A stretch of 27,331 bases of DNA. Origin: JACRCE01 sp038043305. Its GTDB lineage: Bacteria; Desulfobacterota; GWC2-55-46. The position numbers and the translations under genes are program-made. Of this stretch, positions 1-5,540 are shown piece after piece. The stretch is taken from NCBI GenBank assembly GCA_038043305.1, contig JBBTCG010000087.1, positions 1 to 27,331 of the forward strand, read 5' to 3'. Every line of letters begins with the position of its first letter. Position 1 is the stretch's first letter. The notes under the pieces are model-generated. The model saw only the letters and a program-made list of their open reading frames with translations. It searched no databases and was not told the origin of the DNA.

Positions 1-2
1 GT

Positions 3-54
3 GTTTATTCCCAATTAAAGTTCTTTGGCTTACCTTTCTTTCAAGAAAGGTAAG
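3..54 (+). repeat. 52-nt hairpin repeat, copy 1
   Basis: A 26-nt flank starting GTTTATTCCC (3-28) is followed by a perfect 12-bp inverted repeat (29-40 with 43-54, 2-nt spacer TC). The hairpin ends directly at the AGGAGG ribosome-binding site (55-60) of the first gene. The reverse complement of 19929-19980 is a second copy: the flank matches at 24 of 26 positions, and the stem differs mainly by paired, compensating changes. There is no T-tract after the hairpin on this strand, so a simple + strand terminator is unlikely. Its function is unknown; it could be a mobile or REP-like element or a processing hairpin. Confidence 0.7.
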
Positions 55-68
55 AGGAGGCAATAAAA

Positions 69-848
69 GTGTCAGGCGTGTTAAAGACCATAGGCGAGCG
101 GCTCAAGGCGTTCCGCGTGCCGGGGTATTATACAAAATACGATCACTACTGGACAATGGTGGTTGACCTTGACAAGTGCAACGGCTGTGCGGCCTGCACC
201 GTGGCCTGTTACGCGGAGAACAACATCCCTGTCGTGGGCGACGATCAGTGCGCCAAGGGAAGGGTCTTCAACTGGATACGGCTTGAAAAGTACGTTGAGG
301 GCGACTACCCCGACGTTAAGATACGGCATATACCTATCATGTGCCAGCAGTGCTCAAAGGCGCCGTGCGAGACCGGCTGTCCGGTGTACGCCACGTACCA
401 CAATCAGGACGGGCTTAACGTGCAGGTCTACAACCGTTGCGTGGGCACGTTCACATGCGCCACGTACTGTCCCTATGACGTGAGGCGTTTTAACTGGCAT
501 ACATACAAGTTTGAGAAGCCGCTTGAGCAGCAGTTGAACCCGGATGTTACGGTGCGCGAGATGGGCGTAATGGAAAAATGCACGTTTTGTATACAGCGCA
601 TCAGGGCCGCAAAGGACAAGGCAAAGGATGAAGGCAGGAAGATTCAGGACGGAGATGTCAAGCCGGCCTGCGTACAGACCTGTCCCACTGGCGCAATGGT
701 CTTCGGCGACTTAAACGACACCGGGAGCGAGGTCTACAGACTTGCGAGCAATGCGCGCACGTACAGGCTCCTTGACGACCTCAACACAGTGCCGTCGGTA
801 ATATATCTTAAAAGGGTGTCTGACAATGGCAGACCAACACACGAATAA
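69..848 (+). CDS. actB: ACIII iron-sulfur subunit (iron-sulfur half of a split ActB)
   Basis: A 259-aa ferredoxin-type electron-transfer subunit with DmsB/NrfC-like cysteine groups: C37/40/43/47, C92/95/100/104, C124/130/134, C171/174 and C201/205. The third group has Thr127 where a fourth cysteine is usual, giving 15 likely ligands. That fits three [4Fe-4S] clusters plus one [3Fe-4S] cluster, the pattern known for ActB of alternative complex III. No signal peptide is visible. In many ACIII operons this domain is fused to a molybdopterin-oxidoreductase-like domain; here it stands alone, so the other half probably lies left of the window. The GTG start follows AGGAGG at 55-60. The 3' end overlaps actC by 23 nt. 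It should pass electrons between the quinol site and the cytochromes. A Psr- or Qrc-type subunit is the alternative, less likely given the ActD, ActE and ActF neighbours. Confidence 0.88.
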   Translation: MSGVLKTIGERLKAFRVPGYYTKYDHYWTMVVDLDKCNGCAACTVACYAENNIPVVGDDQCAKGRVFNWIRLEKYVEGDYPDVKIRHIPIMCQQCSKAPCETGCPVYATYHNQDGLNVQVYNRCVGTFTCATYCPYDVRRFNWHTYKFEKPLEQQLNPDVTVREMGVMEKCTFCIQRIRAAKDKAKDEGRKIQDGDVKPACVQTCPTGAMVFGDLNDTGSEVYRLASNARTYRLLDDLNTVPSVIYLKRVSDNGRPTHE

Positions 849-2178
849 GGAACTCACATACCGCGAGGTAAACGAGGACGTAGTCAACATCATGACTCAG
901 ACCGGGCCCATGTATTATCTTACAGTGGCCTTGTTCGGGACCGCGGCCGTGCTCCTGTTTATCTTCCCGTGGGCGTATCAGATATACGCGGGCCAGGGGG
1001 TTACGGGGCTGAACACACCGGTATTCTGGGGAGTGTATCTGGTCAACTTCGTTTTCTGGGTCGGCATCGCTCATGCGGGCACGCTCATATCCGCCATGCT
1101 CTTCATAACCCATACTCCGTGGAGGCGGGCGGTGGCGAGGAGCGCCGAGACCATGACGCTGTTTGCGCTCATGTTCGTGGGCCTGTTCGTGTTCATCCAT
1201 ATGGGCAGGCCCTGGAACTTCTACTGGACCATGCCATACCCCAACCCGAGACAGTTGTGGGTCAACTTTATGTCGCCGCTCGTGTTCGACGTCGTTGCCA
1301 TAAGCACGTACGCGACATCGAGCATAATCTTCCTGTTCTTCGGCATGATACCGGACTTTGCCTCTCTCAGCCACTCCATGACCGGGTGGAGGAAGAAGTT
1401 TTACGGCGTGCTTTCCCTCGGATGGCGCGGCACCGACAAGGAGTGGCACGTCCAGACCAAGGCGACCATCTTCTTTTCGTCCTTTGTAATGCCGCTCGTG
1501 GCCTCGGTGCACAGCATCGTATCATGGGACTTCGCCCTCTCGAAGGTGCCGGGATACTCTAAGACCGTGTTCGCTCCTTACTTCGTAACCGGGGCGCTCC
1601 TCTCCGGCTTCGCCGGGGTCGTCCTCATGCTTATCATCATCAGGAGGTCGTTCCCCGCGCTTAAGAAGTACATAACCGCTTACCACTTCGACAGGATCGG
1701 GCTTTTCATGCTGGTGCTTTCTCTGGTGTGGAGCTACCTGACTGGGCTGGAGGTGCTGACCGGGTTGTATGCGGATAACACGTTTGAGAACGAGCACCTT
1801 ATCTATAAGATACTTACCACCCCTTCCATGCAGCTCTTCATGTTAATGATATTCTCGAATACGATATTGCCCCTTGTCCTGATGAGCGGCAGGATAAGGA
1901 AGTGCACAAGCGCCATGCTCGTCATCTCGATATTCGTCCTCATAGGGATGTGGCTTGAGAGGTACCTCATAGTTCCGAACTCGCTTTCAAGGAAGTTTCT
2001 TCCGTGGATGTGGCATGATTACTCGCCGACATGGGTGGAGGGGTCGATCGCCATCGGGGCATTCTGCGGGTTCATTACGTTGTTCATGATATCCATCAAG
2101 ATATTCCCGATCATCTCGCTCTACGAGGTCAAGGAAGACGTCGGCATTCCAATGAAAAAGGGACACGGATATGAGTAG
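826..2178 (+). CDS. actC: ACIII membrane subunit ActC (NrfD/PsrC family)
   Basis: A 450-aa, very hydrophobic protein with about ten predicted membrane helices, starting after a hydrophilic N-terminus of about 30 residues. It carries NrfD-family features such as WVGIAHAGTLIS in an early helix and HMGRPW further on. In ACIII this subunit anchors the iron-sulfur protein and forms a quinol-binding site in the cytoplasmic membrane. The ATG start lies inside the end of the preceding gene, with AAAGGG about 10 nt upstream, and its stop overlaps the actD start by 8 nt, so translation of the three genes is probably coupled. The length is normal for ActC. NrfD homologues also occur in Qrc, Psr and Hme complexes; the following DUF3341 and cytochrome genes point to ACIII. 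Confidence 0.9.
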   Translation: MADQHTNKELTYREVNEDVVNIMTQTGPMYYLTVALFGTAAVLLFIFPWAYQIYAGQGVTGLNTPVFWGVYLVNFVFWVGIAHAGTLISAMLFITHTPWRRAVARSAETMTLFALMFVGLFVFIHMGRPWNFYWTMPYPNPRQLWVNFMSPLVFDVVAISTYATSSIIFLFFGMIPDFASLSHSMTGWRKKFYGVLSLGWRGTDKEWHVQTKATIFFSSFVMPLVASVHSIVSWDFALSKVPGYSKTVFAPYFVTGALLSGFAGVVLMLIIIRRSFPALKKYITAYHFDRIGLFMLVLSLVWSYLTGLEVLTGLYADNTFENEHLIYKILTTPSMQLFMLMIFSNTILPLVLMSGRIRKCTSAMLVISIFVLIGMWLERYLIVPNSLSRKFLPWMWHDYSPTWVEGSIAIGAFCGFITLFMISIKIFPIISLYEVKEDVGIPMKKGHGYE

Positions 2179-2674
2179 ACCGATGCTTGGGCTATTTGAT
2201 TACGTTGACGACCTTCTTGAAGCGGCGCAGGAGATGAAAAACGCCGGCTACTGCATAACCGTGTTCTCTCCCATACCGCTTGGGCACGAGATTGAGCACG
2301 CCATCGGCGAGAAGAAAAATCCCCTGAAATGGTTGACCCTCCTTGGCGCCGTAGGCGGGTTTTTCACTGGACTCGTTTTCACCCTCGGCACCTCGGCGAT
2401 GTACCCGCTCTCAAGGGGCGGCAAACCGATATTCGCCATTACGCCTACGCTGCTTATAGCTTACGAGACGACGATACTCTTCGGCGTTCTTTTCACGATC
2501 GGAGGTTTTTTCTTGTTTTCGCGTCTGCCTTTTTTCGGAAAAAGGCCCAATGATGAAGCGTTCAACATAGACTCTTTCGGCCTGATGGTCGAGGGCGTCG
2601 CCTCGGACAGCGAGGCCGAGATCGGGCATCGTCTCGTAGAATTCGGTGCGAAAGAGGTAAAGACGCTTGAATAG
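2171..2674 (+). CDS. actD: ACIII subunit ActD (DUF3341 family)
   Basis: A 167-aa protein with the DUF3341/ActD layout: a soluble N-terminal part of about 50 residues starting MLGLFDYVDDLLEAA, two membrane helices at roughly residues 53-75 and 95-117, and a short soluble tail. ActD is a structural membrane subunit of alternative complex III with no known cofactor. The ATG overlaps the actC stop by 8 nt, and the 3' end overlaps the TTG start of the cytochrome gene by 8 nt. This family is nearly diagnostic for ACIII-type complexes, so it supports the assignment of the whole operon. Confidence 0.88.
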   Translation: MSRPMLGLFDYVDDLLEAAQEMKNAGYCITVFSPIPLGHEIEHAIGEKKNPLKWLTLLGAVGGFFTGLVFTLGTSAMYPLSRGGKPIFAITPTLLIAYETTILFGVLFTIGGFFLFSRLPFFGKRPNDEAFNIDSFGLMVEGVASDSEAEIGHRLVEFGAKEVKTLE

Positions 2675-3182
2675 GATTAAATGGATATGTGCGGCGGTTG
2701 TTCTAACGGTCTTTATTCCGGGGTATTGTTACGCATGGCCGTGGTCATGGGACATGTTTGACCAGCCTTCGGTAAAGGCGCAGGAGTCCAAGGCGCTTGA
2801 CGTGCCGGAAGGGAGCGTTCCGGTTGAGGCCGAGCCGTTTGTAAAGGACAGGGCTGGGGCCGTGAAGCTCCGTAACCCGTCCGTTGCCGACGTTGCCTCG
2901 ATAGAGCGCGGCAAGTACAAGTTCAACATCCACTGCGCCACCTGCCACGGCGATGGCGGCAAGGGGGACGGGCTTGTAGGTCAAAAATACGTTACGCCGA
3001 CCGACCTTACTACCGATTACGTGCAGACAAAACCGGACGGCGACATCTATTTTACGATCAAAAACGGCGGGCTTGCCATCATGCCGAGTTATGGAGACGC
3101 TCTTACCCCTGCTGATAGATGGGCTATCGTCAATTATATAAAACATGCCTTTGGAAAGAAGGGCGGCGCAGGCGCTAAGTAG
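2667..3182 (+). CDS. actE: ACIII monohaem cytochrome c subunit ActE
   Basis: A 171-aa secreted c-type cytochrome. Residues 1-23 form a signal peptide ending near CYA, followed by the Trp-rich mature start WPWSW. The single haem motif is C90-A-T-C93-H94, and M139 in the IMPSYG segment is the probable sixth iron ligand. It should act on the periplasmic side as the electron exit of ACIII. The start is an unusual TTG at 2667, chosen because GAGGT at 2654-2658 sits 8 nt upstream, the signal peptide begins there, and no in-frame ATG precedes the hydrophobic core. The 8-nt overlap with actD suggests coupled translation. In some organisms ActE is a lipoprotein; the Cys21 context (PGYC) is not a convincing lipobox. 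Confidence 0.88.
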   Translation: MNRIKWICAAVVLTVFIPGYCYAWPWSWDMFDQPSVKAQESKALDVPEGSVPVEAEPFVKDRAGAVKLRNPSVADVASIERGKYKFNIHCATCHGDGGKGDGLVGQKYVTPTDLTTDYVQTKPDGDIYFTIKNGGLAIMPSYGDALTPADRWAIVNYIKHAFGKKGGAGAK

Positions 3183-3231
3183 GCGCACCACGGCGCGTTT
3201 TGCCTGAAATATCTTAATACAAGGATAACAA

Positions 3232-4383
3232 ATGGCGGTCTGTATACTATTGATACTGCTCGCAAACGGCATCATCTCATTTGCGTACAACGTCGCAAAT
3301 ACGCCTGAGACAACTACCCTTTGGGGACTCTTGTCAACGAACTTCCTCTTTTATCTTGGCCTTACGCAGACAGGCATCGTATTTTCCGCCATAATGAGGA
3401 TCGCCAAATCAGAGTGGGGCAGGTACTTCAACAGGCTCGGCGAGATACTGACGCTCTCCTTCATACCGGTCGCCTTTGTTACCTTTATCATCATTTATAT
3501 CGGCGGCACGGATCATCTCTTCTGGTGGGCCCAGCCGCAGCCAAGCAACGGACACGGGCCTGCGCACATCAGCCCCTGGCTTGGCAAGGATCTGTTCCTG
3601 TGGCGCAACATCGTGCTGATGGCGCTGTTCTATGTTATGAGCTATATATACTTTGTTAACGGCCGGAAGGAGGAGGGCAAGAGCGAAATCCCTGTGCATC
3701 TTGAGCAGACCCTTAACGTCATGGCCGGACTCGTTATATTCTTTTACGTTGCGCTGAACACGAACCTTGCATGGGACTTCGGCATGACGATCATCAAGCA
3801 CTGGGAAAGCAGCATCTTCCCTGCATATTATTGGGTCGGCAACGTCTTTGCCGGAAGCGCCTTTCTGTACCTGCTCGGGGCGTACTTCATCAGCAGGAGG
3901 CCGGGCAAGGCGCTTGATAAGCGGCATCTGGACTCGGTAGGCATACTCCTTCTTGGCCTTACGCTCCTATGGACTTATATGTTCTGGTCCCAGCACATCG
4001 TTTTATGGTATGGCGATATACCAAGCCTCACAAAGCCGTTCTATAAAAGCCTGACCGGTAACTATGCCGTGCCCGCGGCAGTAATGGTGCTTGCGCTGTT
4101 CGTTCTGCCTTTCTTTGCTTTGATACAGAAGAAGGTGAAGTATTGCATGGCCTCCCTTGCGGTCACCGCGGCAATAATATGTCTTGGCGTATGGGTAAGC
4201 AGATACCTTATGATCCTGCCTATATTCGAGGACGGCTCGTCACCAGCCTACGCCACGTGGACAAACCTGTCGCTTGTTTCAGGCGGCTTCGCCGCAACCA
4301 TATTGTCATTGATGGTGTTTTTCAAACTCTTCCCGCGTGTGCCGATAACGATAGTCCCCGAGTCCTCCGAGGCCGGCCATTAA
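3232..4383 (+). CDS. actF: ACIII membrane subunit ActF (second NrfD-like protein)
   Basis: A 383-aa integral membrane protein with about ten predicted helices and a short hydrophilic C-terminus, lacking the hydrophilic N-terminal extension of ActC. Position after ActE, size and helix count fit ActF, the second NrfD-like subunit of alternative complex III. AAGGA at 3222-3226 lies 5 nt before the ATG. A 49-nt gap separates it from actE, the longest gap inside the operon. A strong terminator follows 54 nt after the stop, so this is the last gene of the transcript. No cytochrome oxidase subunits follow, although ACIII is linked to an oxidase in many aerobes. Confidence 0.85.
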   Translation: MAVCILLILLANGIISFAYNVANTPETTTLWGLLSTNFLFYLGLTQTGIVFSAIMRIAKSEWGRYFNRLGEILTLSFIPVAFVTFIIIYIGGTDHLFWWAQPQPSNGHGPAHISPWLGKDLFLWRNIVLMALFYVMSYIYFVNGRKEEGKSEIPVHLEQTLNVMAGLVIFFYVALNTNLAWDFGMTIIKHWESSIFPAYYWVGNVFAGSAFLYLLGAYFISRRPGKALDKRHLDSVGILLLGLTLLWTYMFWSQHIVLWYGDIPSLTKPFYKSLTGNYAVPAAVMVLALFVLPFFALIQKKVKYCMASLAVTAAIICLGVWVSRYLMILPIFEDGSSPAYATWTNLSLVSGGFAATILSLMVFFKLFPRVPITIVPESSEAGH

Positions 4384-4437
4384 GTTTGCCTGAGACTGTT
4401 TTATAGGAACAATTAATACGTAGCGAACGATACCCTC

Positions 4438-4470
4438 AACATGCCTCCATAAACGGAGGCATGTTTTTTT
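4438..4470 (+). terminator. Intrinsic terminator of the act operon
   Basis: Perfect 11-bp inverted repeat (AACATGCCTCC at 4438-4448 with 4455-4465), 6-nt loop ATAAAC, then a T-tract overlapping the stem end and running to 4470. It lies 54 nt after the actF stop in the right orientation. Confidence 0.9.
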
Positions 4471-4683
4471 GTGCTCAGGAGGAAGGACGCGAAGCCCGAT
4501 GGTTAGCGTTGTTTTCAGACGATGGAGTCGCCTCAAAGGCGTCATGTGCGCGTAGACCGACGTGGTAATGGAGCGTTAGGAAGCGGGGCATGGCGACCGG
4601 GGGGAGCTAATAAGATCAGGGCTGATATTTTTGTTATTTTTACTGTGCGAGATGCATGAGGAGTTGGCGGCGTTAAGGAAAAT
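4471..4683. other. Intergenic region with no recognised gene
   Basis: About 210 bases between the act terminator and the atpE terminator. I see no convincing coding sequence, tRNA or transposon remnant. There is a small GCCT-CAA-AGGC hairpin near 4530 and a GC-rich purine patch around 4590-4610. An 18-codon ORF at 4499-4555 has AGGAGG 16 nt upstream, too far for a normal ribosome-binding site. Confidence 0.5.
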
Positions 4684-4719
4684 GAAAAAGCCGCTTCACG
4701 TAAGCAAAGCGGCTTTTTC
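4684..4719 (-). terminator. Terminator of atpE (also usable on the + strand)
   Basis: A 13-bp perfect inverted repeat (GAAAAAGCCGCTT at 4684-4696 with 4707-4719) around a 10-nt loop. Read on the minus strand, the stem ends in a T-rich run (TTTTTCATTTT), 54 nt after the atpE stop. The + strand also ends in five T. Confidence 0.85.
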
Positions 4720-4773
4720 CTGTTTCGGTTTGTATTGCGCTGACAACGCGGCCTGTTGGCCGGTCTGTCCGGT

Positions 4774-5133
4774 TTACAGAAGGCTCGTGAACGGGTTTGC
4801 AAAGAGAAGGATAAGCATGATAACGAGCACGTAGATTGCGAGCGACTCGATCATTGCTACACCAATGAGCATGGTCGTAAGTATCTTGCCAGCAGCGCCG
4901 GGGTTCCTTGCAATACCGTCCACAGCGCTTCTGATTGCGCTGGCCTGATTAAAACTTACTCCAATGGCGGCTACAGTCATGCAAATGGAGGTAGCGAGGG
5001 CAATACTTATGAAGAACCATGTCCTTAACGAACCTCCGCCGGATGGTGCCGCTGCTACCGTCTCAGCGAACGCCGGAGATGCCATAAGCGTTATCGCCGA
5101 GGTGTAGAACAACATCTTGAGACTCTTTTTCAT
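4774..5133 (-). CDS. atpE: F-type ATP synthase subunit c with signal peptide
   Basis: A 119-aa proteolipid. Residues 1-23 look like a cleavable signal peptide (MKKSLK, hydrophobic core, AFA/ETV); the mature part has the usual two membrane helices joined by the polar loop R76-N77-P78. Glu96 in helix 2 (AMIESLAIY) is the ion-carrying carboxylate. Gln63, Ser97 and Tyr101 match Na+-ligand positions Gln32, Ser66 and Tyr70 of the Ilyobacter tartaricus ring, but Leu98 replaces Thr67. The family's c-ring turns in the membrane Fo sector. AAGGAGG lies about 9 nt before the ATG. The gene stands alone: no atpB or other ATP synthase gene lies nearby, so those must be elsewhere. A promoter at 5260-5288 and a terminator at 4684-4719 make it a single-gene unit. 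Confidence 0.93.
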   Translation of the reverse strand: MKKSLKMLFYTSAITLMASPAFAETVAAAPSGGGSLRTWFFISIALATSICMTVAAIGVSFNQASAIRSAVDGIARNPGAAGKILTTMLIGVAMIESLAIYVLVIMLILLFANPFTSLL

Positions 5134-5259
5134 GACGTAAACTTCCTCCTTTTTAATATAGTCTATGATAGCAACACGCTATGGCATGGAGGGTAGTTAA
5201 ACCATGCAGATGCCTGCCCGCAAACCACAGCTTGTACGCCAAGTTTCATTGGACAGCCA

Positions 5260-5288
5260 ATATTACTAAAAGCACTTTGGCCTGTCAA
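5260..5288 (-). promoter_or_regulatory. Probable sigma-70-type promoter of atpE
   Basis: On the minus strand a perfect -35 box TTGACA (5288-5283) is followed by a 17-bp spacer and TAATAT (5265-5260; 4 of 6 to TATAAT). It predicts a leader of roughly 120 nt before the atpE ATG. The leader holds a small GCATGG/CCATGC hairpin (5184-5189 with 5202-5207). Confidence 0.55.
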
Positions 5289-5310
5289 GGAGAATCTTAA
5301 AGGCCGTGAT

Positions 5311-5417
5311 AAGGCCATGAATACCGTGAACCGTGACCGTGACCGTAAAAGATTTTTCTTTTACACGGACACGGTTCACGGTCACGAACACGGTTTTTAC
5401 ACGGTATTCATGGCCTT
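5311..5417. repeat. Palindromic repeat with CCGTGA-type tandem core
   Basis: Perfect 18-bp arms AAGGCCATGAATACCGTG (5311-5328) and its complement (5400-5417) enclose a core built of degenerate CCGTGA/CCGTGT units and a small inner hairpin of the form CCGTAAAAG/CTTTTACACGG. The two outer TTGACA boxes (5283-5288 minus, 5416-5421 plus) extend the inverted symmetry. The left side differs by a 24-nt extra segment (5291-5314) bounded by AAGG. It looks like an interspersed hairpin repeat; no ORF is present in it. Confidence 0.75.
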
Positions 5418-5444
5418 GACATCCGTCCTTCGGAAACCTATATT
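5416..5444 (+). promoter_or_regulatory. Probable sigma-70-type promoter of dnaK
   Basis: TTGACA (5416-5421, perfect), 17-bp spacer, TATATT (5439-5444, 5 of 6). The expected transcript start is near 5451, giving a leader of about 90 nt. The -35 box overlaps the last two bases of the palindrome arm. I see neither a sigma-32-type CCCAT box nor a CIRCE operator between 5134 and 5540. Confidence 0.65.
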
Positions 5445-5540
5445 TACTCAAGGCAGGGTTGTCATGCCTGCATGGCGTATCCGGTGCGGTTTGGAAGGCA
5501 CGGGATTTTTACATATTACAAATACGGGAGGAGCAGAAAA

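Noticed and set aside
808..1512. Long minus-strand ORF (234 codons) opposite actC
   Set aside because: It lies opposite a well-supported membrane protein, is rich in His, Arg and Pro as expected from an antisense frame, and has no recognisable domain.
4499..4555. 18-codon ORF downstream of AGGAGG
   Set aside because: The spacing to AGGAGG is 16 nt, it lies just after a terminator, and the peptide has no recognisable feature.
4471..4683. tRNA or structured ncRNA in the gap
   Set aside because: No cloverleaf with a T-loop GTTCRA motif, and no long stem beyond a 4-bp hairpin.
5311..5417. CRISPR-like array or tandem satellite
   Set aside because: Units are six or seven bases, degenerate and without spacers; the palindrome explains it.
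5472..5540. Upstream in-frame extension of dnaK
   Set aside because: The 23 extra residues do not match DnaK N-termini, and the proper ribosome-binding site is at 5526-5533.
5134..5540. CIRCE operator or sigma-32 promoter upstream of dnaK
   Set aside because: No TTAGCACTC/GAGTGCTAA pair and no CCCAT-type -10 box; a sigma-70-like promoter explains the region better.
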